From the NCBI GenBank assembly GCA_028564675.1, contig JAOVVO010000003.1, positions 248,001 through 312,000 on the forward strand: a stretch of DNA of 64,000 nucleotides. The letters run 5' to 3'. This DNA comes from Onchocerca lupi (lineage: Eukaryota > Nematoda > Chromadorea > Rhabditida > Onchocercidae). The notes under the pieces are model-generated. The model was not told where the DNA came from. It ran no database searches and was given only the letters and a program-made list of their open reading frames with translations. Position numbers and translations under genes: made by a program. Shown in pieces: positions 36,895-46,124 of this stretch. How positions within the stretch are numbered: the stretch's first letter is position 1; every line of letters starts with the position of its first letter.

Positions 36895-38321
36895 TTCGGA
36901 ATATTCTGCGCCTTTTGTATATAACTGCAGTGTTAACTCGTTATAGTATATTGTATCGTTTACTCTTTCCTTCAAAGGAGTCAATAAATAAGATACGTGG
37001 CTATAAATTAAAATGTGCTCTTGAAAAGTTAGGTCCAGTATTTATTAAATTTGGGCAGTCTATTTCATCACGTACTGATATTTTAAATGAAGATATAACG
37101 GACAGCTTATTGTTAATATGTGATAAATTACCGTCTTTCTCCTATAAGATAGCAGTTAGAACTATAGAGAGCGAATTTAATTGTAAGTTAAGCGATATTT
37201 TTTTAAGCTTTTCTGAAGAGCCAATTGCAGCGGCATCAATTTCTCAAGTACATAAAGCAATTACAATAGAAGGTAAAAAAGTTGCGGTTAAAGTCTTAAG
37301 GCCAGATATTGAGAAGATATTCTCAAAGGATATAAAAATGCTTTTTTGGCTTGCAGGAATTATAGAAGGATTTAGTGAGCAATCAAAGAGACTAAAACCG
37401 ATTGAGCTAGTTAAAACTTTTGCTGAAATTTGCCGATTAGAGCTGGATCTACGTTTTGAGGCTGCTTATTCTTCGGAACTGAGAGAAAATACAAGAAATG
37501 ATAAAGGTTTTTATGTACCTGAAGTAGATTGGAGTAGGACTTCAAGGAAAGTTTTGACATCAGAATGGATAGAAGCAACACCAATATACGAAGTTGAAAA
37601 ACTAAATAATCGTAAGCAGATAGCTATCAATCTTATAGAATCATTTTGCAATCAAGTATACAGAGATTGTTTTTTTCATGCGGATATGCATCCTGGGAAT
37701 TTAATGATTGATATTAACAACAATATTATTGCTCTAGATTGTGGAATTATGGGTAGAATAGACCGCGAGACGTGCTACTGTGTAGTAGAGATACTGAAAG
37801 GTTTTTTAAATCGGAATTATGATCACGTTGCAAAAGCACACTTTAGAGCTGGCTATGTTTCACCACAGCACAAAAATTTTGTTACAGCGTGCAGAGCAAT
37901 AGGTGAACCTATTATAGGGCAGCCTATACAGAAAATTTCTTTTGCTAATTTACTTGCCAAATTATTTAAAATAACTAGTGATTTTGATATGAAAGTTCAA
38001 ACGCAATTGCTAATGCTGCAAAAAACTATGATTTTGTTAGAGGGAACTTGCAGAAAAATTTATCCAAAAATCAATATGTGGAAGGTAGTTGAAGCATGGA
38101 TGAAGAATCAACATAAAAATAAAATGGGCTATAAAGAAAAAATAAAAAGCTCTTGTCTTGTAAAAGCAATTCAAGAAATATTTAGCCTTATAGAGAAATT
38201 AAACCTAATAGCTGACCAAAAGCTAGAGAATATTCAAGTTAAGACTAAGTCAAATGTAAAGAATTACTTTTTATTGTGGTCTATAATTGTAGCATTAACC
38301 ATTAAACTTTTAATTTTTTGA
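36891..38321 (+). CDS. ubiB: UbiB, ABC1-family atypical kinase for ubiquinone synthesis
   Basis: A 476-residue member of the UbiB/ABC1/ADCK family, needed for ubiquinone synthesis and probably acting as an ATPase on membrane lipid precursors. Diagnostic motifs are the KxGQ element (FIKFGQSISSRTD near residues 44-56), the Ala-rich loop AAASISQVHKA near 114, VAVKVLRP with the ATP-binding Lys, HADMHPGNLMI near 265 and LDCGIMGR near 283. A C-terminal TM segment lies at about 458-475. The gene overlaps znuC by 4 bp and is likely translated from the same mRNA; a functional link is not apparent. Confidence 0.95.
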   Translation: MIRNILRLLYITAVLTRYSILYRLLFPSKESINKIRGYKLKCALEKLGPVFIKFGQSISSRTDILNEDITDSLLLICDKLPSFSYKIAVRTIESEFNCKLSDIFLSFSEEPIAAASISQVHKAITIEGKKVAVKVLRPDIEKIFSKDIKMLFWLAGIIEGFSEQSKRLKPIELVKTFAEICRLELDLRFEAAYSSELRENTRNDKGFYVPEVDWSRTSRKVLTSEWIEATPIYEVEKLNNRKQIAINLIESFCNQVYRDCFFHADMHPGNLMIDINNNIIALDCGIMGRIDRETCYCVVEILKGFLNRNYDHVAKAHFRAGYVSPQHKNFVTACRAIGEPIIGQPIQKISFANLLAKLFKITSDFDMKVQTQLLMLQKTMILLEGTCRKIYPKINMWKVVEAWMKNQHKNKMGYKEKIKSSCLVKAIQEIFSLIEKLNLIADQKLENIQVKTKSNVKNYFLLWSIIVALTIKLLIF

Positions 38322-38774
38322 TGATAACTTTTCACATAACTGCCACTTGTGTCGTTTGAGTGTCTTTTTTCTTATCATTTAAGTGGTAGATACAGGAATT
38401 CAGAAAGAAAAAGAAATATAGATTCTAGTATCATGTGCTGAAATAGTACCCTCAATTGGCCTTTAGGTTGCCTTGGCTATATAGATATTTTTTAAAAAAT
38501 TCACTAAGTAAAAACATAGTAGATAGTTGTTTTGCCCTTTATCGACTACAAGTTATTCTATATTGCCTGAGATAGCTTATCAAGCACGTTTCATTTTAGA
38601 CCTTAGAAGTAGTTTTTAAGTAAAATTAATAAAGACACCAACTATACAGTGCTTTTGTGATTTTAACTTGTATAGATTGAAGATAAATAAGTAACTTCAA
38701 TGCTATATGATAAGAAGTTGATAAAATTTGTTAAGTGTTTTTCCGTTTTGTCAGATTACATATCAAAAATAAGA
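38322..38774. other. Spacer between ubiB and pyrE with a repeat-like piece
   Basis: About 450 bp between converging genes. ATTCTAGTATCATGT at 38422-38436 resembles ATTCTAGCGTCATGT at 17059-17073 and may be a decayed copy of a dispersed element. Otherwise I see no gene or clear hairpin. Confidence 0.35.
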
Positions 38775-39371
38775 CTATTTTGTTAAGTATTCCCGGCTTC
38801 CTGGCTTAGTTATTGGTAATCGCTTCAATTCTTCAGGAAGCTCTTGCTCGCTGTAGTGTTTGATATTTAGCTCGAGCAAAGATATAATAGGAAAGGGCAA
38901 TTGCGTTTCACTATTTCTCTTGATTATAGAAGCTCCAGCAACGACCTTACCTCCCATATCTTCTGCGCATTCTACAGCTTCAAGTGAAGATTTACCCGTA
39001 GTTATTACATCTTCAACTAATAATAGTTTTTCGCCTTGTTTAATTTCAAATCCACGGCGCAATTCAAACTTACTGTTAACACGTTCACAAAACATCGTCT
39101 TAATTCTAAGCTGTTTACCAATCTCATAACCCACAACTATTCCACCAATTGCAGGAGATAGTACTAAATCTATAGAACTATTTAATTCTTTTTTTATTTT
39201 ATGTGTTAGCAGTGCACAAATTTTCATGGCTTTGCTTGGATTTTCAAAAATTTTAGCACACTGTATATATATGCCACTATGCAGTCCAGAGGATAAAACA
39301 AAGTGCCCGTGTAAAATTGCCCCAGCTTCCTCAAGTTCTCTTATTATTGGATTATCTTTATCTAGTGTCAT
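38775..39371 (-). CDS. pyrE: Orotate phosphoribosyltransferase
   Basis: A 198-residue type I phosphoribosyltransferase that makes orotidine monophosphate from orotate and PRPP, the fifth step of pyrimidine synthesis. The PRPP-binding motif LLVEDVITTGKS lies near residues 118-129; HFVLSSGLHSGIYIQC near 23-38 and LSPAIGGIVVG near 67-77 are typical of the group of OPRTases with a slightly short chain. Length is normal. It is single, with no other pyr genes in view. Confidence 0.95.
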   Translation of the reverse strand: MTLDKDNPIIRELEEAGAILHGHFVLSSGLHSGIYIQCAKIFENPSKAMKICALLTHKIKKELNSSIDLVLSPAIGGIVVGYEIGKQLRIKTMFCERVNSKFELRRGFEIKQGEKLLLVEDVITTGKSSLEAVECAEDMGGKVVAGASIIKRNSETQLPFPIISLLELNIKHYSEQELPEELKRLPITKPGSREYLTK

Positions 39372-40434
39372 TTTTAAAGTTTTACCTTTACGTTCTTTGA
39401 TTAATTATTATCTAATCTGTGCAAACATCAGACTATATATTTACTGTAGTTTCAGGCATATCGGTAATTGTATAAATAGATAAAACCAGTTTCATAATAT
39501 ACAGAGGAACCTTTCTTAAGGCAAGGTAGCTAGTTGCAAAAAAAAATTTATATAAACCTTTTGTCTAAGGAAAATATATGCTTATTCACCCCTGTAACAA
39601 ACATTATTGTGATCAAAATAAACGGCGCACATATATTTGTATTAACTGCTTTACATATTAGTAAAATAAAGGACACTAATTTTTTGGTGCTTTTAGCTTT
39701 TTTGCATACAGTCTAAAGTTATTAGAATGTTTTATATTACTTGTGTAATTTAGAAAAAGATGCAAGTATCGTGCTATTGTCTATTATAATAACTCCTTTC
39801 AACATTTGAATTGGTGATATGCCTTTACTACATAAGCAGTGGTAAAAATCAGAAACGCTTGTGCATGAAATTTATAGATTTGTGCATTATATAAATAAAA
39901 CCACAGAGACTATAGAACTTATTGCTATCTTTTAATCCGTGTAGAGAACACTTAATTTAATATATCCTGTTTTTCTTTTGAAAGTAAACAACAGTTCTGT
40001 CTATTAAAAGAGCGATTGATATCGCTGACAATAATATTCTTTTCAAAAAAGATTTGCCTAAAATTTAAAGGAATGAGTGATTTCGAATATGAGAAAAGCA
40101 TTGTAATTCTATTATTTGTATTTTGCTATCGTGTTGCTTATGAAAGCTTCTTTCGCTGGATTTATTAGTAAGCGGAAATAGTGTAACAAACATGGCTGTA
40201 ATAGTTGTAAGTGATGTGTAAAATAGTGTTTTCTTAACTAAAGTTTTAATTGAGTCTTTAAGACAAAAAATTATGAACTATATAGATAGGAAAACTGAGA
40301 TTAAAATTAGTTGTTTAATAGTAAAAACTTTGCAAGCAACATAGGAAAAGTATTGTAAACTTATACATTAAAGGCAGAAACTTAAGATAATATTATATGA
40401 CAATTTTGCTATTTGGAGTTAATAGTACCATAAA
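39372..40434. other. Long spacer between pyrE and secD
   Basis: About 1.06 kb. The part 39957-40277 holds a coding-like minus-strand relic described separately. The rest, 39372-39956 and 40278-40434, is AT-rich with stops in every frame and no feature I can name. No secF gene follows secD here. Confidence 0.45.
39957..40277 (-). pseudogene. Relic of an unidentified membrane protein
   Basis: One minus-strand frame is open from 40277 to a TAA near 40070, reading for example DSIKTLVKKTLFYTSLTT, then AMFVTLFPLTNKSSER. The same frame continues after that stop as LGKSFLKRILLSAISIALL to a TAA at 39957-39959. Two hydrophobic segments in one frame with a single internal stop suggest a decayed membrane protein gene. 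It lies just downstream of secD, where secF is often found, and the first hydrophobic stretch faintly recalls SecF, but the resemblance is too weak to name it. Another frame is also partly open here. Confidence 0.35.
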
Positions 40435-41949
40435 TTAAAGCACCAGCTTTTCTGGGTTCACACACACTTCTATTAGAAGTTTTGTAACTATGATTGCAGA
40501 AAACATTGAGCATAAAACTCCTATTGACAAAGTAATGGAAAAACCTCTAATTGCTCCGCTGCCAACTATAAACATTATTCCTGCAGCAATTAATGTAGTG
40601 ATATTTGAATCAAGAATTGTTTTTATTGCGCTTTTGAACCCTTCTTCAATAGCGCGAGCTGTTCTTTTTCCTACTCTTATTTCTTCACGAATACGTTCAA
40701 ATATCAAAACATTTGCATCCACTGACATACCAACAGTTAGCGCAATACCAGCTATTCCTGGTAGAGTTAAAGTTGCTTCAAGTAGAGTAAGAATTAATAA
40801 TATAGAAATCACATCAAAAAGCAGTGTAACGGAGGTTAACAAACCTAACTTACCATAAATGATAATTATAAACAAAGTAACCGCTGTAATAGAGATTATC
40901 GCTGCTATTTCTCCTGCTTTTATTGACTCTTCTCCAAGACTTGGACCGATATTTTTCTCTTCTATTATTTTAAGTGGTGCTGGCAGTGCTCCAGATTTTA
41001 AAAGTATTGCAAGTTCGTTTGCTTGTTTCTTAGTAAACTTACCACTGATTTCCCCTTCTCCATTTAGAATTGGCTCGCGTATTATTGGCATAGTTAAGAC
41101 TGTGTTATCCAAAACAATTGCAAAGGGCTTTCCTACATTTTTTTTAGTGATTTTTGCGAATTTTTTACTTGCTATACCGTCAAATTTAAAATGTACTGTT
41201 AGTCTGCCTAAGTGATCAAATCTGACTGATGCGTTAACCAACGAGTCGCCACCTATTTCAGTTTTGCGGTATATTGGATAGAAATTACCAGAAGTGTCCT
41301 TGAGCATGATTGTAGTTTCGTGATCTATATCCTTAATCTTGGCTACGTTATTGTTTACCAAATGAAAGCTTAGCTTAGCAGTTTTGCCAAGCAGAGATTT
41401 TATTTGTTCAATATTTTCTACTCCGGGTACTTGGATTAATATTTTATTCTGTCCTTGTTTTTGCACACTCACTTCTTTAGTACCAAGTTTATCCAAGCGT
41501 CTCTGAACATTACTTATTGATTTTGAAATTACTTCATTGATTAGAGAATTTTTGTAATGAGGTTTATATGAGACAAAAATTGAGGTACCTTTTTTATTTA
41601 GCTCTAAATTTGGGTTTATTTTATGGATTAATATTGAAACTTTTTTATAGTTATCGGTGTGAGTTAAAGTTATAATTACTTGTTGATCGCTTTGTACGCT
41701 AGATTCAATGTCTTTTGTTAGCAAACTTTCTTTTATTTCATCGGCTAATATGCTCAATTTCTCTTTAAAGAAAAAATTTAAGTCTACATTGAGAAGTAAA
41801 GACGATCCACCTTTTAGGTCAAGCCCTAGGTTTATTCTTTTTTTTGAAAGAAGGAATTTATTATTAAAGTAGTTTGGTAATATTATATATAAAGCAAGCA
41901 AAAAAATACATAGTACCAAAAAAGATTTGATTATAAGCCTATTGTGCAT
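40435..41949 (-). CDS. secD: Protein translocase subunit SecD
   Basis: An RND-type subunit that, with SecF, uses the proton gradient to help preprotein release on the periplasmic side. About 504 residues from the ATG at 41949; a TTG five codons upstream is less likely. TM1 lies at about residues 7-27, then INLGLDLKGGSSLLLNV, the periplasmic P1 domain, the VEQIKSLLG-type segment, and five C-terminal TM helices with the conserved GMSVDANVLIFERIREE near 425-440. Length is on the short side but normal for alphaproteobacteria. secF is not adjacent. hemC diverges 67 bp away. Confidence 0.96.
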   Translation of the reverse strand: MHNRLIIKSFLVLCIFLLALYIILPNYFNNKFLLSKKRINLGLDLKGGSSLLLNVDLNFFFKEKLSILADEIKESLLTKDIESSVQSDQQVIITLTHTDNYKKVSILIHKINPNLELNKKGTSIFVSYKPHYKNSLINEVISKSISNVQRRLDKLGTKEVSVQKQGQNKILIQVPGVENIEQIKSLLGKTAKLSFHLVNNNVAKIKDIDHETTIMLKDTSGNFYPIYRKTEIGGDSLVNASVRFDHLGRLTVHFKFDGIASKKFAKITKKNVGKPFAIVLDNTVLTMPIIREPILNGEGEISGKFTKKQANELAILLKSGALPAPLKIIEEKNIGPSLGEESIKAGEIAAIISITAVTLFIIIIYGKLGLLTSVTLLFDVISILLILTLLEATLTLPGIAGIALTVGMSVDANVLIFERIREEIRVGKRTARAIEEGFKSAIKTILDSNITTLIAAGIMFIVGSGAIRGFSITLSIGVLCSMFSAIIVTKLLIEVCVNPEKLVL

Positions 41950-42016
41950 AAGTTGTAAATACAAAATATTGATTGTAAACTAATTGTGTAAATTGTTTAA
42001 GTTGAAATTTAGATAC

Positions 42017-42895
42017 ATGTTAGTTAGAATAGGTACCAGAGGAAGCAATCTTGCAATTGCTCAAGCTTTAGAAGCAAAACAAAAACTGATGGACTTTTTT
42101 CCTGATTTATCTGTTGAGATTATTAAGATAAAAACTTCCGGTGACAAATATATTAATGCAAACCTTGCCGAGATAGGTGGTAAAAGACTGTTTCTCAAGG
42201 AAATTGAGATTAAATTACTTAAGAATAACATAGATATGGCGGTTCATTCAGTAAAAGATGTTCCTGCATTTTTTTCGAAAGATTTAATAATTCCCTGTAT
42301 TTTAGAGAGGTTAAGTCCGCACGATACGTTTATTTCTAATAAACATGACAGCCTTAAGGCTTTACCACGGCAGGCTACAATTGCAACTTCTTCAATAAGA
42401 AGAAAAGTACAGCTGCTAAATTTTAGACCAGATTTGAATATAGTACCGTTGCGTGGAAATGTAATAACTAGGCTGCAAAACCATAGTTTTGATGGAATAA
42501 TTCTGGCTGAAGCTGGGTTGAGGAGATTAAAAAAACACCTTTTAATTAAAGAGGTATTGCCGCCAAAAACTATGTTAAGTGCAGTGGGGCAAGGGGCAAT
42601 TTGTATTCAATGTCGGAAAAATGATGTAAAAGCTATCGATCTTTTAGAGAAAATTAATGATAACAAGTCTTTTATAAGGGTGAAATCAGAGCGCAGCTTT
42701 ATGAAGACAGTAAATGGCTCATGCTTTACACCTCTTGCAGCTTTAGCAGAATATATAAGTGAAAACATGCTACGTCTTTGTTGTATGTTAGCAGACGAAA
42801 AAGGTATATACTTTGCTGAGCGTACTTCATTTGTAGAAGATGCAGAGGAAATGGGTATGGATGCAGGATTAGAATTAAAATCAAGATGCTTGTAA
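42017..42895 (+). CDS. hemC: Hydroxymethylbilane synthase (porphobilinogen deaminase)
   Basis: This enzyme polymerises four porphobilinogens to hydroxymethylbilane in haem synthesis. The start is ATG 42017, giving MLVRIGTRGSNLAIAQA, the expected N terminus; an in-frame TTG at 41984 adds eleven atypical residues. Visible motifs are HSVKDVP near 73-79, ATSSIRRKVQLL near 118-129 and NGSCFTPLAALA with the Cys that carries the dipyrromethane cofactor near 231. The end overlaps murB by 10 bp. It fits with hemD and hemH elsewhere in the window. Confidence 0.96.
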   Translation: MLVRIGTRGSNLAIAQALEAKQKLMDFFPDLSVEIIKIKTSGDKYINANLAEIGGKRLFLKEIEIKLLKNNIDMAVHSVKDVPAFFSKDLIIPCILERLSPHDTFISNKHDSLKALPRQATIATSSIRRKVQLLNFRPDLNIVPLRGNVITRLQNHSFDGIILAEAGLRRLKKHLLIKEVLPPKTMLSAVGQGAICIQCRKNDVKAIDLLEKINDNKSFIRVKSERSFMKTVNGSCFTPLAALAEYISENMLRLCCMLADEKGIYFAERTSFVEDAEEMGMDAGLELKSRCL

Positions 42896-43773
42896 GTTTA
42901 CCTAAGGTGCGTGGAACATATCGATACAATACTTTAATGTCTAAAATAACATGGTTAAATGTTGGTGGACAAGCTGATGTATTATTTAAGCCACGTGATA
43001 TTGGAGATTTAACATGCTTGATTAAAAATACTGAGTTACCAATTAATATTATTGGTGCGACGTCTAACATGATAGTGCGAGACAGTGGCATTCGAGGAAT
43101 AACAGTAAAATTGGGTCAGGAGTTTGGACATATTAAGTATAGAGGTAATAACTCTATAGTTGCAGGTGGTGCTGTGCTGCTTAGTGATTTAGCTTACTTT
43201 GCGGGGGAACAACAAATCAGTGGACTAGAGTTTCTGGTTGGAATTCCAGGAACAGTTGGTGGTGGAATAGAAATGAATGCAGGTGCATATGGTAGTGATA
43301 TCGCAAGTGTTGTACAATCCATAAAAGCAGTAAGTTTAGAGGATGGAAACCTATATGAATTCTCAAGTAAAAAGATGGATTATGTTTACCGTGGGCATAG
43401 TTTGAACGGGCGGTGGATTTTTGTTGAAGCTGAGTTTAAAGGAGTAAGTTCAGAGTATAAGATTATACTCAGAAAACTGAAGGAAATTATTGATGAAAAA
43501 AGCAAAAGCCAACCAATAAGAGGGAAAACTGCTGGGTGCATATTTAAAAACCCAAAAAACTATCAAGCGTGGAAACTAATTGATGAGTCTGGTTGCCGAG
43601 GGTTAGATAATGGTGGAGCTAAAATTTCTAAGAAGCACTGTAATTTTTTGCTCAATTGTAATAATGCAACTGCATCTGACTTAGAGACTCTTGGTAATAA
43701 GGTAAAAGATGCAGTGAAAAATAAGTTCAACATTGAACTTGAATGGGAAATAAGAGTTTTAGGTAGTTATTAG
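42886..43773 (+). CDS. murB: UDP-N-acetylenolpyruvoylglucosamine reductase
   Basis: A 295-residue FAD enzyme that reduces UDP-GlcNAc-enolpyruvate to UDP-MurNAc in peptidoglycan (lipid II) synthesis. FAD-binding pieces GATSNMIVRDSGIRG near residues 56-70 and GIPGTVGGGIEMNAGAYG near 118-135 are clear, as are YRGHSL near 167 and the C-terminal Glu in ELEWEIRVLG. The proton-donor position, usually Ser in AGSxFKNP, reads GKTAGCIFKNP, i.e. Cys, a substitution that also occurs in some working MurB enzymes. It overlaps hemC by 10 bp. Confidence 0.95.
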   Translation: MLVSLPKVRGTYRYNTLMSKITWLNVGGQADVLFKPRDIGDLTCLIKNTELPINIIGATSNMIVRDSGIRGITVKLGQEFGHIKYRGNNSIVAGGAVLLSDLAYFAGEQQISGLEFLVGIPGTVGGGIEMNAGAYGSDIASVVQSIKAVSLEDGNLYEFSSKKMDYVYRGHSLNGRWIFVEAEFKGVSSEYKIILRKLKEIIDEKSKSQPIRGKTAGCIFKNPKNYQAWKLIDESGCRGLDNGGAKISKKHCNFLLNCNNATASDLETLGNKVKDAVKNKFNIELEWEIRVLGSY

Positions 43774-43803
43774 GCGGTTTTTTATAGCTGCTATATTGTC
43801 TAA

Positions 43804-44215
43804 TTATTCAACATTATCTATCTTACTTTTTTTTAGATAGACAATTGCATTTTTTGAAAATAAGTCTCCTGGTTTTAGCTTTTCTACTATATTATATAAA
43901 TTTACTAATGTCAGTTTATAATGTCTGCTGTTATTATCATCTATATAAGTTATTTTACCTCCTTTTACCTTTATTAAAGCAGAACATGAAACCGGTTACT
44001 ACCTATAAGCGGTGAATTACAATAAGTTAATTCATCTTTATTAGTGTTAATATATTTGTGAGTTATTAGCTTTTTATCAAGTATGACTATATAAGCATAA
44101 GCTATATAATTTTCGTTTTCAATTTTCTTCGTTAATGAGTCCTGTTTAGTTGGCTTATTTATCTAAAGTAAAATATTTAACTCTTGAATTACTTTCAAAG
44201 AGTCAGCTACTTTGT
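43804..44215 (-). pseudogene. Frameshifted Wolbachia-type protein with GKI-x-x-I-x-x-SGHYK-like domain
   Basis: Two minus-strand frames join into one sensible protein. The first reads VADSLKVIQELNILL, a stop, then DSLTKKIENENYIAYAYIVI, DKKLITHKYINT and GSNRFHV (about 44215 to 43995). The second reads CSALIKVKGGKITYIDDNN, SRHYKLTLVNLYNIVEKL and ends at 43804-43806. The G-K-I-x-x-I-D-x-x-S-x-H-Y-K pattern matches a small domain common in Rickettsiales and other intracellular bacteria, where the core is SGHYKP. With an internal TAG, one frameshift and no clear start, the gene is dead. The domain identity is from memory of the motif only. Confidence 0.6.
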
Positions 44216-44398
44216 AGATATGTTAATAAAAAACAGTAATAAGAAGAGAAATGAAATAAGTTATATATAAATCTTTGAAAGACTCACTTGCATTAATCAA
44301 ATGTAAGTTGCTGTTCATTAGAAAATTAGTAAAAATTCTGGTTTACTTAAAGTTCGTTAGTTGCTATTTAAAGAGCATAACATTTACTATAACACTAT

Positions 44399-45034
44399 AT
44401 GCTTAAGATTTTTTCTGAAGTTTTGTTTATACTGATATTTTTGGTTTTTAGCTTCTTTATTGTATGCAGTACTGAAGCTAAGTCTAAACTAAAGCTTAGT
44501 GAGAAATATAAACCTCCAGGTAACCCTGGCGGTGTAAACTTTTATGAAGATGAGGATTTTGTCGAGTCGTATAAACTGTATAAGAAACGTAGAGAACTTC
44601 TGAAGAAGAAAAAGTTGCAGAGTAGGGTTAATGCTGATGTAAGTAAAGAGAATTTAGCTAAAAAATTGGAGAAAAGAAAAATTGCTATCCTTAATAATAG
44701 ACTAAGCGATTTAGAAGCTTGTATAGTTGATGATGGAAAGGAGGCTATGATAAACCAGTATGGTATTGATATTGCACGTCTGAAAGGGGCTACGTTGATA
44801 GACCAAGGGCAGATTTCCAAATATAAAAACGAGCAGCGCGAGGATAAACGACAGGAGGAGAAAAAGGTTAAAGCGGCACAAGAGAAAAAAAATTCTCCTA
44901 TGAATGTTGCTATAAAAAACATGCCATTAAAAAAAACGTGCTCACATGATTCCGGTAATGATCTTAATAATGAAGCACACCACAATTTAAATGATTTGAA
45001 TTCATTTGAGAGTATAGCTGATACTACAGGGTAA
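44399..45034 (+). CDS. Hypothetical secreted or anchored basic protein
   Basis: An unrecognised 211-residue protein. Residues ~5-25 form a hydrophobic N-terminal helix, likely a signal peptide or anchor (cleavage possible near TEA). Then comes a Pro/Gly motif (KPPGNPGGVNFYEDEDF), a helical, strongly Lys/Arg/Glu-rich middle that may be a coiled coil, and a disordered Asn/His/Asp-rich end. It probably acts outside the cytosol. The GNPGGVNF motif may help to find relatives. It lies upstream of the ispG pseudogene on the same strand. Confidence 0.65.
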   Translation: MLKIFSEVLFILIFLVFSFFIVCSTEAKSKLKLSEKYKPPGNPGGVNFYEDEDFVESYKLYKKRRELLKKKKLQSRVNADVSKENLAKKLEKRKIAILNNRLSDLEACIVDDGKEAMINQYGIDIARLKGATLIDQGQISKYKNEQREDKRQEEKKVKAAQEKKNSPMNVAIKNMPLKKTCSHDSGNDLNNEAHHNLNDLNSFESIADTTG

Positions 45035-45084
45035 ATTTAATGATATGCTGGATAAAGATCTGTGGAATAAACTACACTAATCTT

Positions 45085-46077
45085 TTCAACATAAGACTCA
45101 CGTTGTAAAAGTTAGACAAGTAAAGATAGGGTGGGCTCTATAGTTGTGTAATCCATAACGCCTGATGTATAATAGATCCTAACAGCAAAAAACAGTGCTA
45201 AGGTAATACGCGAAAGAAATAATAGGACTGGCTCGTGCAGGTTTAGAGCTAGTACGAGTTGCTTCAAGCTCAAAGAAGTAGCAAGAGCAATTTTTATATA
45301 CTAGAAAAAATAAATAAAGAGGGTTTTGATGATAAATATTAGTAAGTTGCGGACAATATATGAATTGGATAAGTTAATCCAAAACTGTCCAGAAAACATC
45401 AAAATACTAGATAAAATTAAGCTAAATTTAAGTAATATAGGTTTTAGCAATAAACGTGATAGGAAATTTGAAAAGGTTATAGAATATGCAGTAAAACATG
45501 ATCTTCCTGTTAAGGTTGGAGTAAATTTGGGTAGCCTTGATAAGTATCTTATACAAAAACTGATAAACGAAAACTCTTTATCTAATAATCTAAAATCCTC
45601 TGATATCATTATGTATAGCAGGGATTGCTTATTTATTACAAAATGGCGCTGGAGATATGATACGTGCTTCTTTAACTTAACGTCCTGGTGAATCGCGAAT
45701 TAATAAGGTGAGAAAGAGTGTGTGTTAAGAAATATTGTAATCCATAGCTTATGTCGCTTTAATTCTCAAATTAGCTCATGTTCAGGATGTGGGCGTGCAC
45801 AAGTAGCGATTGTTTCCATGTATTGACTAAGGAAGTAAATGATTGCATAAAAATTTACATACTGGCCTAAAAAAACAGATGTAGAACATATAAATATTGC
45901 TGTTATGAGTTGCATTGTAAACGGTCTCGGAGAGAGAAATATATTAATTTAGGAATTAGTTTACCTGGATATGGAGAAAAACCAGTTTCAGCAGTCTATA
46001 AAGATGGTAGGTATTTTAAGATTTTACAAATCAACAACATATCTGAGAATTTAAGACAATTATTGATAATTATGTGA
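45085..46077 (+). pseudogene. ispG: ispG (gcpE) pseudogene: 4-hydroxy-3-methylbut-2-enyl diphosphate synthase
   Basis: Pieces of IspG follow each other in the right order but in shifting frames. Near 45110-45180: VKVRQVKIG and VGSIVV-SIT (for the usual G-G-x-x-P-I-V-V-Q-S-M-T). Near 45228-45290: LARAGLELVRVA and EVARAI. At 45326-45640 one long frame: NCPENIKILDKIKLNLSNIG (RINPGNIG in the family) and AVKHDLPVKVGVNLGSLDKY. Near 45650: GAGDMIRASLT (usual GDTIRVSLT). Near 45765: SSCSGCGRAQ (usual SCPSCGR). Near 45895: INIAVMSCIVNGLGE (usual VMGCVVNGPGE), then LPGYGEKPVSAVYKDG. At least five frame changes or stops, and an internal deletion before GAGDM, show it is dead. IspG is the Fe-S enzyme of the penultimate MEP-pathway step. 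Confidence 0.9.
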
Positions 46078-46124
46078 GGAACATTTTGTTAATAAATCTG
46101 AGTGTCTTTAGTTATAGCCATATG

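Noticed and set aside
41984..42016. Upstream TTG start for hemC
   Set aside because: The ATG at 42017 gives the conserved N terminus; the extra residues are atypical.
45301..45609. 102-codon minus-strand frame
   Set aside because: Antisense to the clearest part of the ispG pseudogene.
45326..45691. 121-codon plus-strand frame as a stand-alone gene
   Set aside because: It is the middle segment of ispG, with matching segments before and after it in other frames.
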